This document shows positions 1-9,170 of a stretch of 21,551 bases of DNA, piece by piece. The stretch is from Candidatus Schekmanbacteria bacterium (GTDB lineage Bacteria > CSSED10-310 > JACPHN01), in assembly GCA_016188575.1 (NCBI GenBank), contig JACPHN010000122.1, forward strand, positions 1-21,551. The letters are read 5' to 3'. A program made the position numbers and the translations under genes. Each line of letters begins with the position of its first letter. The first letter of the stretch is position 1. Below the pieces are notes generated by a model, which saw nothing but the letters and a program-made list of their open reading frames with translations, made no database searches and was not told the origin of the DNA.

Positions 1-107
1 CGGTGGCTCGGAGGAAGAACCCGATGAATGACCCTCGACAGCCTACCCGAGGACCGCCTAGACTGGCTGTTGCCCTGTGCGCCGCCCAACAGTGGGCCGC
101 GACGTGA

Positions 108-404
108 TTACTGGGCGATCGGTCGGATACGTACTATCTCCATTACCTGCTGCCCATTCGGATTGAATAGACGCAGGAATGTATCGCCGCTCCCCTGAGA
201 TCCGGAGACCCCGCACGTACCCAGGTCGATCGTGTTTCCCGCGCCCAGACTCACTGCGCACGTTCGATAGTTCTGCCTGGCGCTGTCCGTGTTGGTCGCG
301 GAGTAGGCGGAGCAGTACCGCGTCTGTGCCGATGAGGCGGACGGCGATGCGGCGATCGCCGAGACGAGGAGCGCAGCGACGACCAGCAGGTGGGCAACAC
401 TCAT
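108..404 (-). CDS. Small secreted protein with truncated PPC-like domain
   Basis: A 98-residue protein from an ATG at 404. A weak AGGG lies 7 nt upstream of that ATG. Residues 1-27 look like a signal peptide: a hydrophobic stretch (LLVVAALLVSAIA) ends in SSAQ before TRYC. The mature part has Cys31, Cys49 and Cys64, and reads like the first half of a bacterial pre-peptidase C-terminal (PPC) domain: YCSAYSATNTDSARQN, then LGAGNTIDLGTCG, then GDTFLRLFNPNGQQV. PPC domains normally go on with a SNDD-type segment and further strands. Here the frame ends 11 residues after GQQV, and neither other frame resumes the expected sequence, so the domain is about half length. The frame is open upstream to 665, but the signal peptide fixes the likely start. 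It may be a pseudogene remnant or a short secreted protein. Homology is from memory of the family, not a search. Confidence 0.55.
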   Translation of the reverse strand: MSVAHLLVVAALLVSAIAASPSASSAQTRYCSAYSATNTDSARQNYRTCAVSLGAGNTIDLGTCGVSGSQGSGDTFLRLFNPNGQQVMEIVRIRPIAQ

Positions 405-1147
405 GACGCGGCCCTGGCGGTGGGCGGACCGGCAACTGCAGCGGTGCAGGATGGGTGACGTGCTCACCGCTGGTGGCCACGGCTCATGATCGGAGGAAAT
501 GTGGCGTACATCGGTCATGCGCGAGAGGCGCGCCGGCAGATTGCCGCCGGGGCGGCATTCAGGGCAATCTGCCGCCATCGCGCGGCTGCCCGACCCGGAC
601 GAGTATTCGCGTTGTCTTGCGAGATGGCCGAAACAGGTCTCTGTCTGGGCGTCTGCTGGCTGCATGACTTGTCCTCCCGATCAGTAGCGAACACCGGGAC
701 CTTCGAGGCCCCGTTTCATTCCAGGTAACAAGCTCTATCAAGACACGTCCTTCTTGTGCGCCATGGCCGCTCGCGCGGGGTTCGTTCGCGTGGTTTCGTC
801 GCCTGCTCCGGTTGCCTCTTTGACATGGTCTGCATGACTCCTCGTCTCTCCGAGCTCGGATAACTTCGTTCAACAGCCGTTGTGCGGATCCCCCTGCGCC
901 TCATCATCTTCTCGTCTACAATGCGTTTCGGCAAGTGTTTCGACGCAACCGTCGACATGTCACTGCTCATGTGTCGTCGCCTCTGCTGAAACCGCGAGTT
1001 GTAGACATTCCGGCTCGGGTTGCCAGGCACTGTGCGCCCTCGTTCCCGAGCTGCTCCCTGCTCAGGGCCACGCATGTCGATGTTGTCTGCAATAGCTCTC
1101 CGAGGGGCCGCGGGAGCGATTTCAACCGAGGTTCGGGGTCTACGCAC
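405..1147. other. Intergenic stretch without a supported gene
   Basis: Open frames here are Arg/Pro/Ser-rich shadows of GC-rich DNA with no domain, signal or ribosome site. The only structured part I see is the two-box conserved element near 897-962, listed separately. Confidence 0.5.
897..962 (-). repeat. Two-box conserved element, copy 1
   Basis: A 17-bp box (CGCCTCATCATCTTCTC, 897-913) is identical to 8453-8469. It is followed by 15 unconserved bases, then a 13-bp identical box (CGGCAAGTGTTTC, 929-941) and a partly conserved tail containing CGTCGACA and GTCA. Spacing is the same in both copies, with no gaps over 66 bp. Both copies lie upstream of a minus-strand secreted-protein gene (start 404 here). 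Function is unknown. A regulatory element, a small RNA, or the remains of a shared mobile or coding sequence are all possible. Confidence 0.6.
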
Positions 1148-1951
1148 ATGCCCAAGGCTGATGCACGCGGCGTGCCATCGACGAGAAAGGTGGGGATCGG
1201 GACGCGCCCTCGCCGGCGAACGCAACACCGACCTGGTGCTGAGCTTGCTCAATGGCGTGCTGCAACGGCCGGCGGACCGGCGCCTCACGTCGCTGCAAAT
1301 CCTGACGCCCTTTCGGCTCGGCGAGCTCGCCGGCGAGAAGGTCGCGATCGTCGACTTGCGGCTTCGCGATGCCGCGGGGCACGAGATCATCATCGAAGTG
1401 CAATGCGAGCCCCGCCGATCGTTTCCCGCGCGCATGGTCTATTATCTCGCCCGCGGCTTCGCGAGCCAACTGAATCGTGGCGTCTCCTAATCGAGCTGAT
1501 CGAGCTGCCGCGATTCACCCGGGCGCCGGCGGCGCTTACCGACCTCGGTGCGCGATGGATCGCTTTTCTCAAGGAGGGACACAAGACGTCGACCAAAGTC
1601 TTGGAGGCGTGGGAAACGCCCGAGCTATTGAAGGCGCGGGAGGAGCTCGAGCGGCTGTCCACCGATCCCGCGCTGCGCGCCGTTTACGAGCAGCGGCTGC
1701 TGGAGGTGCAGCTCCTCGCGTCCGAGCTCCGAGACGCCTACGACGATGGGCTGGAGAAAGGACTCGAGAGAGGACGCAGGGAAGGTCTGCTGGAGGCTAT
1801 CGAGCTCCGGTTGCGCCTGCGCTTCGGTGAGGCGGGGCTGGCCTTGATGCCAGCAACTCGAGCGGTCGTGGCCGCGGAGCGTCTCGAGCGCATTCGGCGG
1901 GCGCTGGCGGAGGGAGCGACGATCGAGCACCTGCGGGCACTCACGGAGTAG
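1148..1951 (+). pseudogene. Rpn/PD-(D/E)XK nuclease family transposase, degraded
   Basis: Two frames together match the Rpn family (PD-(D/E)XK nuclease-like transposases that promote recombination). The first frame runs to a stop at 1490 and carries ERNTDLVLSLLNGVL, then a nuclease core with VDLRLRD and IIIEVQ (the Asp and Glu-x-Gln expected at the active site), then MVYYLARGFASQL. The second frame takes over near 1488 with LIELIELPRF and goes to 1951. It includes a Lys/Arg/Glu-rich region (LEKGLERGRREG) and the usual helical C-terminus. About 35-45 residues normally found between GFASQL and the ELPRF motif are absent, so a deletion plus frameshift occurred there. The N-terminus (FKALFG-type motif before ERNTD) also looks damaged. 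Start 1148 is the nearest ATG in the second frame; 1161 is an ATG in the first frame. The gene should be non-functional. Confidence 0.75.
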
Positions 1952-2018
1952 CGCGCGCAGCGCGCCAGCAGGGATCAAAACACCGGAGCGAGCCGAAACC
2001 GACACTGCGGCGAACGAC

Positions 2019-2040
2019 GCGGCGCGATTCATCGCGCCGC
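2019..2040. repeat. Intergenic palindrome, copy 1 (GCGCGAT/ATCGCGC type)
   Basis: Perfect 10-bp arms (GCGGCGCGAT and its complement ATCGCGCCGC) are separated by TC. The same core recurs at 9413-9434 and 9497-9516, all between genes. This resembles a REP-like dispersed palindrome family. Confidence 0.65.
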
Positions 2041-2275
2041 TCCTGCCCGCGGCTGAATCCGTGCGGCCGCGCCCGGACGACCACAGGGGACGGGGCGCCA
2101 TGGCGGATGTCGATGGCGGCGGCGGATGCGAAGCGGGCTCCGCCACGGCAGAATGCTCCATGTCGCGCGGGCGCAGGGTCGAGCTCCGCGCCTAGCGCCC
2201 GATCGACCGTCCACGTTGCGCATCGGCGGCTCAACGTCGGCATACGCCGGCGTCGTCCATGGTTTCGGCGACCCC

Positions 2276-2306
2276 TGGGTGCGCGAGCCTCCGGCCCGCG
2301 CACCCA
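2276..2306 (-). terminator. Stem-loop 40 nt past the mosaic gene stop
   Basis: Arms TGGGTGCGCG (2276-2285) and CGCGCACCCA (2297-2306) pair perfectly. After one A-C mismatch, a further GCC/GGC pair closes a 3-nt loop. Position just beyond the minus-strand stop at 2346 suits a transcription end. No T-run follows on either strand, so intrinsic termination is uncertain and it may instead protect the 3' end. Confidence 0.4.
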
Positions 2307-2345
2307 GAGAAGTCTCGGTCCTCGCGCTGCGATTTCCGCATCGAT

Positions 2346-5300
2346 CTACATGCTGCTGACCTTCCCCCCGCGCTCGCGCCGCGCCATCCTCCTCAGGGCA
2401 TGCGGAAGCGCCGCGCCGCAGGCCAGGAGCGACGCGGCAAGCCATACGGGCGTGCCGGCCGGCACCCCTCCCGGAGACGCGGTGATCGCGCCGTCCGTGG
2501 CCGTGACCGTCGTCGCCCACGCGAAATCGTCCCCGTACTGGCCATATATCCGTAGCGCGCCGACCATGATGTCTGCCCGCCCTTCGGCCAGCAGCGCCTG
2601 CGGGTCGACGTCGAACGAGAGGGTAACCAGCGTTTGCGGACCGGCCGCGAGCTCGGTGGTGCGGCTCATGGCGATCGTCACACTATTGGCACCCACCTGG
2701 CTGCTGACCAGGAATTGCCCGCTGCCGCGCACCTCACGCAAGGAAAGCGCCGCGGACGGCCACCCGATCGCGAGCTGCGCACCGGCCACCCCGCCGGCAT
2801 CGTCGAGGCTTACCGGGATGTCCACCGTTGCCTCTCCCTGCCAGACGGCGCTGCCGACGCCGAGCGCAACCTCGCCCGCGCGCGCACTGGCGGCTTCTCG
2901 GGCTCCCGCCGGCGGGTTCACCGGCAGGCCCAGCGACAGGCGCTGGATGCCGATCACGTCTCCGGAATCGATGGCCCCGTCGCCGTTGACGTCGCCGGCA
3001 GCGAGCTGATCCTCGCTCGCCGTCTGCTCGCCCACGGCAATGAGTAGCGCGGTGAGCGCATCGGCTGTGTCGATCTCTCCCTCTCCCGTCAGGTCGCCGC
3101 GCCGGTAGCTGTCCGTCGCGGTGAAGCTGCCATCCCCGAGATCCATCTCGGCCTGATACACCCCTCCGTCGAGGATGAAATAGGCCCGGAACAGCTCGTA
3201 GGCGGTCGGATACGACAATCCCGCTTCCGCTTCGGGTAGCACCGTGAACACGATGTCCAGGAAGCGCCCGTTACCACTGACCGCGATCGGATGCTCGAGG
3301 TCGGGGCTGACGACGGAAAGCGCGACGCGCCCGGGCGAGCTGTCGATGATGCTGATGTTGTTCTCGATCAGCAGGGTGTGGGCCAATACCGACGGCTCGA
3401 CGCGGACGGGCCGCAGCGCGGTCGCATCATACTGCAGCCAGATGTCCAGGCTCTGTAGCCCCATTCCATCGGCGCCGCCGAGCACGATTGGAATCGCCAC
3501 CTCGTTGCCGGTCCGCTCGCCACCCGTCGACGGTGAGCGGTGCGCGTCGGCGGGGTAAGAATGGCCTTTGAACAGGGTGATGTTGCGCCACGGCTGCGAC
3601 CACGGACCTTCGCCATCCGGGTAGTAGGCGGCGACTGCGTAGTCGAAGAGCAGGCGCTCATCCTTGAAGTCGCGCAGCAGGTCCTTGAAGTAGCAGTTCC
3701 AGATGCCCGTCGTGGTCATGACCATGGCGAATTCGTTGCCCTCGGGCGGATGGACGCGGCGATACACGTGGTATCCGAGCGGTGGGTGCGTTGCCCAGCT
3801 CGCCGGCGGGGTCCACGACACGTGGATGACGGGACCGCTGGCGAAGGCCGTGACGATTCGCGGCGCGGCTGGGGCGGCCGTCGGGGTCACGGTTGGCGTC
3901 GCGGTAGGCGTCGGGGTGCGGGTAGGTGACGGCTCCCGCGTCGGGGTTTGCGTTGGGGATGGGGGGACGGAGGGCGAGGAGGTTGCCGTCCAGGTTGGGG
4001 TCACAGTCGCGGTGGGCGTTGCGGTCGGGGTCGCTGTTGGCGTCTCGGTTGCCGTGCCAGTCACCGTCGTGGCCGGGGTCGAGGTAGCCGTCGCGCTCGC
4101 CGTGGTGGTAGCGGTCCAGGTAGGCGTTGCGGTTGAGGTAGGAGTTGCCGTCGGTGGCACTGCCGTCACCGTCGCAGTCGGCGTTATCGTCGGCGTCGGG
4201 GTCGCGGTCGACGTGGGCGTCACGGTCGGCGTCTGAGTGCTGGTGGGCGTCTCGGCGGAAAACGCCGCCGTTTCGAAGATCTTCACCCAGGATGCGCCAC
4301 CCGCAACAAGCTCGGACACTCCGTCGTTGTCCGCGTCGCCGATAGTAACTGCCGCAACGTCGTCGGTGCTCGGTGAGGGCGTCCAGCTCCACCAACTGGT
4401 CCAAGTTGAACCTGTGTGGCGATAGATGCCCAGGTTCCCCCCGCCGGTGCCGCTACTCATGGTGCCAAACGCGACCTCCTCCGCGGCGGTGCCTGGATCC
4501 AGTTGGCCGGTAGTCACCCAGACGTGGACATCGTTCTCGGCGGTTAGCTCCGGTGAGGTATACGCCAGTGAGTAGGACTCCCCCGAGCGCTCAAATATCT
4601 CGAAGACGGGACGGGGGCTGGCGCTACCGCCGCAGCGGGTGCCGACCCCGGCCACCACCTCCGGTGCCCCATCGCCGTCGACGTCGCCCGCGTGCACGTC
4701 GGTCAGACCTTTGCCGGTATCCGAATAGCTCAAGGTCGAGCCGCCGGTATAGATCCGCATACCGAAGTCGGACCAACACCCGGTGCCCACGAGAAGCTCC
4801 GCGCGGCCGTCTCCAGTCACATCCGCGTAGGTTACGGTATCGGTATCGCTCCCGATGCCACTTTGCCAGACCGGCTCGTAGGTCGAACCGGTGTATTCGT
4901 AGACAACCAGGCGGCGTCCGTACCAGGAAACACCGACGGCGATCTCCTGAGCACCGTCCCCATCTCCGTCGCCGACAGCAAGCTCCTTTCCCCAGCGAAA
5001 GCTCTGGACCAGCCCGCTCTTCCACTCCTGGGAAAATGCGGCGCCAACGACCGTGCCTACGTAGACGTAGCCGCCACTGTCGCCATTGCTCGTGCCGACG
5101 ATGAGCTCTTTCGTACCGTCCGAGTCAGGGTCGGCCAGGGCAAGGGCCACAGGGATTTCGGCGAAGCTCAGGGACGCCTCCTGGACATAGACGCCCCCGG
5201 AGAGCTCGTAGACGTCAACAGAGCTGGTGCTCTCGCCAGTCACGATGATCTCGTTAGCGCCGTCGGCGTCGACGTCTCCAACCAACACGGCTCGAACCCA

Positions 5301-8132
5301 TGAGCTACTTGGAATGGTGGTCTCCACGGAACTGACGCGCACCCAATCGCAGTACGCCTTGCCTGCCGATCCCGAGGACCGACTGCCAAGCACGACGTTG
5401 CGTCCCCCAAGAAGCGCGGGGTGCAGTTTCTTGGTGGTGGTCCACACCAGGGTGTCGTCGACGAGGAACCGAACGATGCGGTCCGAGCCGACCTCGATCC
5501 GAAGCCGATGCCAGTCATTGGTGTACGGGTCGCCGTCGAAGGCATACTCCGGCATCGCCTCCACGGTGTCATCCTCTGCCACAATGCCACCGAAAAACCA
5601 CGCCTTCCGCCGATACTGTGACGGCGCCGCCCAGCAGGCGTCTCCTACGGCGTTAAGGGAAAACCAAATGCCGTGGCCGCCAGTGAAACCTGTGCCGGAC
5701 ACGGACGGGTTGGCGTCCTTCGTCAGACCGACTTGGGCATCGGCCCAACACCCATCGAGGTTGGTAAACGCGAGGAGAAAATCGGCTTCGATCGTGAGAC
5801 CATCGGGACTGCCGACGAGCGTCTTGGAGAGACCACCGCTGTCATAGTTCGGGTCTCCGTTGTTGTCGAACAATCCGGTGCGGCCATAGGCTGACGAGAC
5901 CCATTGTGGCAGTGGACTGCCGTACAGCGTCCAGGCGCTCAGGTCCGAGGTCGCGAAGTCCGCGGAGAGAAATGCTGCAGCGGAAGTCGGCGTCGCCGTT
6001 GGCGTCGCCGTGGTCGTCGAGGTTGGTGCCGGCGTCACGGTCTGGGTCGCCGTGGGCGATCCACCTGGATTGGCCACCCACCCAGAGTTGGGCAGCATGC
6101 CATCCGTTCGCACGCGAGCTCTGTTCCCGCCACTCAAATCCATCGTCCAGAGGTCTGCGGCCGCGGAACTGTCGTTCGGCGCGTTCTCGAACACGATGCC
6201 GGTTCCGTCGGCAAGAAACACGGGCCAATTGTCATTGGTCCCGTCCGGCTTGCCCACAGAGAGGTCGGTGTTCCCCGTACCATCCAGGTTGATTGAATAG
6301 ACACGCAGGTCGAGCGCACGCCCACTACTCTCCTCGTGTCCGGATGCGTCGTGAGCATACAGGAGCTTGGTGCCATCGGCGCTGAATCCTCCGGTGAATT
6401 CTGTTCCCGGAGAATTGGCTACCAGGATGGCCTGACCGGTTCCGTCCGGGTTCGCGACGTAGATATCCTGAGTGTACCCCCAGCTCCCCTGAGCCTGGAA
6501 CGCGATCTTGTTTCCAGTTGGCGAGGCTGACACAGTGTGGATCTCCCGGCCAGCGGGGGCCGTCAGAACCTCGGTCGGGTTCGCGCCGTCGGCATCGATG
6601 CGATAGAGCTTGGCGTCGAGGTTGTACAGGATCTTCCCATCAGCGGTCCACGCGCAGCTTCCGAAGTTGTTGTGTCCACCCCAGGTCCCGCTCGTCGTCA
6701 GTTGCGTCACAGCGGTTCCGTCGATGTTCATGACATGCACCTGGCTTTGCCCCGAACGATCCGAAAGGAACGCGATCTTCGTCCCGTCCGCGCTAATTTG
6801 GGGACCGCTGTCGCGGCTCGGGTCATTGGTGAGGTTTACGGCCCCGCTGCCGTCGGGGTTTGCCAGGTAGACGTCCCAGTCTCCGGTTGCGTTGGATGTG
6901 AAGGCGATCTTCGGGGAACCTGGCGCGACTGCTGAAGCATGGCCAAGACTTGGTGTGCCCCCCTGCACCGCATAGCCAGAGAACCACATCTTGTAGACGT
7001 TACCGATCCTGAGGACACTGGGGTCTCGAACATTGGCGTCCCAGGCCGTGTTCGGTCGAGCTACAGGAAAAACAGGCGCTGAAGAAGTCGTGAACGTCAG
7101 CCCGTCATTGGATTCGGCATAGCCAATTCCTCGTGGATAGTCGCCGCTGACGTATCCTCCGGGATAGTTAGTTCCGGCGTACCACAGTCTAATGAGGCCA
7201 CCAGCCTCCTGCACCACTCCACCAATTTCCACCGTCGTCTCGTCGAAGCTCCCAGGAATGCCTGAGCCAGCAAGAACCGGGTTGCTCGGATTCTTTACCC
7301 AGTTGACGCCATCCGACGATTCCGCATAGCCAATAGCATAGAGATTCGTGTCATCACGCTCGCCCATGTACCAGGCGCGAAAAACGACACCATCCCTGAG
7401 AACAACCATGCCGTTACACTGCGTATCCCAATCCCCCGCACTTCCACTGAGAACGGGGTTTCCGGCATACTTCGTCCATGATATTCCATCAATAGATGTG
7501 GCGTATCCGCATTTTTGTGTTACCCCGCCGTTATAGCCAGAATACCACATACGGTAAGTAGCTCCATCCTTCATAACAAATGGTTCCTCCACCGAATACG
7601 CCTCGAAACCGCTGCCGACAGAAAGAACTGGGCTCCCGCCATTTCCTATCGTCCAAGAAAGGCCGTCAGCAGACTCAGCGTAATAGAAGGCACGGTTTAT
7701 GTCAAACCACATCTTGTACAACGCATCTTCAGCGTCAAAAATAACCGATTGTCCGTTAACGTTATCCATGAGTGGGTTATCGTCGTATTTGACGAATTGC
7801 GGAGCCTCGGCCTGCGATACACCGGCCCCCATTCCCACGAGGCCGAGCATCGCCATGAGAATGATTCGCAGCACCGCGAGCAGCCGCGCCTTGCAGGCGT
7901 GCTGACCGCGACCGGAGGCAGCCCGCCCTTGCCGCCGTGTCGAATCCTGCATCCACGCGCGCTGGCGTGGCTCACCGGAAGATGGATCCGTCGCCTCCTG
8001 CGGCTCCTCGGGGCGTGGGTGGATCATGGGTCGCCCATTCACGGCAGCGGCCGAGAATCGGAAGTCCATGCGAGCGTCGCGATCTCGAGGTGCCAGCGAA
8101 AACATGCGCCCCCAGCCTCTGTCCCGAATCAT
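2346..8132 (-). CDS. Giant mosaic surface protein: propellers, FG-GAP, Thr/Pro stalk, Fn3, cohesin-dockerin-cohesin, membrane tail
   Basis: About 1928 residues. I choose the ATG at 8132 because GGAGGGG lies 7 nt upstream and a TACAAT (-10-like) lies at 8161-8166; the frame is open to 8210. An 80-residue leader precedes the hydrophobic signal segment (about 82-106), with cleavage likely after AEA-110. Domains: five-bladed GH32/43-like propeller (112-403; repeated MWYSG and GYATS-DG-W motifs); TolB-like propeller (408-680; KIAFTSN, ISADGTKIAF); short Thr/Pro linker; LamG-like domain (720-940); seven FG-GAP blades (near 953, 1001, 1055, 1104, 1150, 1208, 1266; DxDxDG calcium loops, the sixth degenerate); Thr/Pro stalk (1295-1424); Fn3 (1425-1520); cohesin-like (1540-1670); full dockerin (1678-1738; DLTGEGEID and DVNGDGAID loops); second cohesin-like (1752-1885); then VPAGTP, a membrane segment and an Arg-rich end. 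It is probably exported and anchored by the tail. No enzyme activity can be assigned. Confidence 0.9.
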   Translation of the reverse strand: MIRDRGWGRMFSLAPRDRDARMDFRFSAAAVNGRPMIHPRPEEPQEATDPSSGEPRQRAWMQDSTRRQGRAASGRGQHACKARLLAVLRIILMAMLGLVGMGAGVSQAEAPQFVKYDDNPLMDNVNGQSVIFDAEDALYKMWFDINRAFYYAESADGLSWTIGNGGSPVLSVGSGFEAYSVEEPFVMKDGATYRMWYSGYNGGVTQKCGYATSIDGISWTKYAGNPVLSGSAGDWDTQCNGMVVLRDGVVFRAWYMGERDDTNLYAIGYAESSDGVNWVKNPSNPVLAGSGIPGSFDETTVEIGGVVQEAGGLIRLWYAGTNYPGGYVSGDYPRGIGYAESNDGLTFTTSSAPVFPVARPNTAWDANVRDPSVLRIGNVYKMWFSGYAVQGGTPSLGHASAVAPGSPKIAFTSNATGDWDVYLANPDGSGAVNLTNDPSRDSGPQISADGTKIAFLSDRSGQSQVHVMNIDGTAVTQLTTSGTWGGHNNFGSCAWTADGKILYNLDAKLYRIDADGANPTEVLTAPAGREIHTVSASPTGNKIAFQAQGSWGYTQDIYVANPDGTGQAILVANSPGTEFTGGFSADGTKLLYAHDASGHEESSGRALDLRVYSINLDGTGNTDLSVGKPDGTNDNWPVFLADGTGIVFENAPNDSSAAADLWTMDLSGGNRARVRTDGMLPNSGWVANPGGSPTATQTVTPAPTSTTTATPTATPTSAAAFLSADFATSDLSAWTLYGSPLPQWVSSAYGRTGLFDNNGDPNYDSGGLSKTLVGSPDGLTIEADFLLAFTNLDGCWADAQVGLTKDANPSVSGTGFTGGHGIWFSLNAVGDACWAAPSQYRRKAWFFGGIVAEDDTVEAMPEYAFDGDPYTNDWHRLRIEVGSDRIVRFLVDDTLVWTTTKKLHPALLGGRNVVLGSRSSGSAGKAYCDWVRVSSVETTIPSSSWVRAVLVGDVDADGANEIIVTGESTSSVDVYELSGGVYVQEASLSFAEIPVALALADPDSDGTKELIVGTSNGDSGGYVYVGTVVGAAFSQEWKSGLVQSFRWGKELAVGDGDGDGAQEIAVGVSWYGRRLVVYEYTGSTYEPVWQSGIGSDTDTVTYADVTGDGRAELLVGTGCWSDFGMRIYTGGSTLSYSDTGKGLTDVHAGDVDGDGAPEVVAGVGTRCGGSASPRPVFEIFERSGESYSLAYTSPELTAENDVHVWVTTGQLDPGTAAEEVAFGTMSSGTGGGNLGIYRHTGSTWTSWWSWTPSPSTDDVAAVTIGDADNDGVSELVAGGASWVKIFETAAFSAETPTSTQTPTVTPTSTATPTPTITPTATVTAVPPTATPTSTATPTWTATTTASATATSTPATTVTGTATETPTATPTATPTATVTPTWTATSSPSVPPSPTQTPTREPSPTRTPTPTATPTVTPTAAPAAPRIVTAFASGPVIHVSWTPPASWATHPPLGYHVYRRVHPPEGNEFAMVMTTTGIWNCYFKDLLRDFKDERLLFDYAVAAYYPDGEGPWSQPWRNITLFKGHSYPADAHRSPSTGGERTGNEVAIPIVLGGADGMGLQSLDIWLQYDATALRPVRVEPSVLAHTLLIENNISIIDSSPGRVALSVVSPDLEHPIAVSGNGRFLDIVFTVLPEAEAGLSYPTAYELFRAYFILDGGVYQAEMDLGDGSFTATDSYRRGDLTGEGEIDTADALTALLIAVGEQTASEDQLAAGDVNGDGAIDSGDVIGIQRLSLGLPVNPPAGAREAASARAGEVALGVGSAVWQGEATVDIPVSLDDAGGVAGAQLAIGWPSAALSLREVRGSGQFLVSSQVGANSVTIAMSRTTELAAGPQTLVTLSFDVDPQALLAEGRADIMVGALRIYGQYGDDFAWATTVTATDGAITASPGGVPAGTPVWLAASLLACGAALPHALRRMARRERGGKVSSM
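3861..4250 (-). repeat. Thr/Pro-rich stalk-coding low-complexity repeat
   Basis: About 130 codons of TPT/TAT/TVT-type repeats inside the mosaic gene (residues 1295-1424). On the plus strand it reads as GTCGGGGT/GTTGGCGT-like units. Such stalks hold domains away from the cell and are often O-glycosylated. The DNA is slippage-prone. It is not a CRISPR array, because the units are short, degenerate and in frame. Confidence 0.9.
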
Positions 8133-8160
8133 TGCCACTCCCCTCCGGTCTGGTGCCGTG

Positions 8161-8166
8161 ATTGTA
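8161..8166 (-). promoter_or_regulatory. Candidate -10 box for the mosaic gene
   Basis: TACAAT on the minus strand, 28 nt upstream of the ATG at 8132, in an AT-richer patch. No good -35 is visible at the normal distance (TTGGAG lies 22 nt away), so this is weak. If used, the leader would be about 20 nt and starts upstream of 8132 would be excluded. Confidence 0.25.
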
Positions 8167-8452
8167 TGTACGAAAAGAGCTTGCCCCGCTCCAACCCGGT
8201 GCACGCGCACCGGTGCTCAAACGGTCCCGATCCTGTGTCGTCTGCGGCGCTCGTGGCGGCCGCCACAGTCGTGCTTGCTCCGCCGCGCCCCGAGCCCAAT
8301 CCCCACCTGGTTCTCCCGTGGCGGCCAGTGCGGAACTGCCTCTGCAGACAGTGACCCATCGCCCGTCGCCCTCACGATCGCCTCCTCCTGTTACGACCCG
8401 CGCAGTCTTCGGTCTCGTGGCCGCATTCCTCCTGGATCTCGCCGTCACCCCA

Positions 8453-8518
8453 CGCCTCATCATCTTCTCCCACTCGTCCCGGGCCGGCAAGTGTTTCCAC
8501 GAAGGCGTCGACACGTCA
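8453..8518 (-). repeat. Two-box conserved element, copy 2
   Basis: Gap-free match to 897-962: 17 identical bases (8453-8469), 15 variable bases, 13 identical bases (8485-8497), then a partly conserved tail with CGTCGACA and GTCA. It lies about 320-390 nt upstream of the mosaic gene start. On the minus strand one open frame in each copy encodes KHLP and EKMMRR, but conservation includes third codon positions and each long frame otherwise looks non-coding. Confidence 0.6.
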
Positions 8519-9170
8519 TCCCCCAGACATCGACGCCTTCGTCCCTGCGGGGCCGATCCACCGCTGGCCGCGATCGCGGCCTCACGGCGCCCGACCATCC
8601 GGCTTCCGGCTCGCCGCTCGCGCCGGCGATACTGCGGAATCCTGGCGTCGGCCGATTGTCGGCCCAGGCGCAACGAGCACTGCGTAGGCACAGGCCCCCC
8701 CCCGCACCCGTCCCGGGAATCTGCCTGGTTGCTCGTTGGCAGGCCACGAGGGGCCGCCCCTACGGGATGCCGGTGGCGCAAGGTGCAAAGCAGATCGGTC
8801 CCGAGCGCCCGCCCGACCCCGCGAGCGCGGGCGCCATCGAGGACCTGCTCGACACAAGCGACGCGCGCAGCGGAGACGGCCAAGCGCCCCGAGAGAGGTC
8901 GTCGCAATATCCAGTTCTGGCATGGTTGCAGGTCCATACGCCTGACGACTGCACGCCGCATGCCAGCAGGGGAGCCGGCGGAGTCGGCGCGCGTCACGTC
9001 AATTGGCCCAGACCCGGTACGGCGCCGGCGCACGGCCGGGGAATCGCAAGCTCCCGCCGCGGTACACGCCATGCGAGTCACGCGGCTCAACCCTTTCCGA
9101 TGCCTGCGCAGGATCATGCTGCACGCCTTTCTTGCCTGAGCTTGGCGATATCGAACGCTGCTGTCAACCC

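Larger units (their letters stand above)
1952..2345. other. Intergenic stretch between converging genes
   Basis: This is the gap between the end of the Rpn pseudogene (plus) and the end of the mosaic surface protein (minus). No open frame here is convincing. It holds two strong palindromes, at 2019-2040 and 2276-2306, listed separately. Confidence 0.6.

Noticed and set aside
3861-4250. Possible CRISPR-like repeat array
   Set aside because: Units are a few bases long, degenerate and in frame with a Thr/Pro-rich stalk; there are no spacers.
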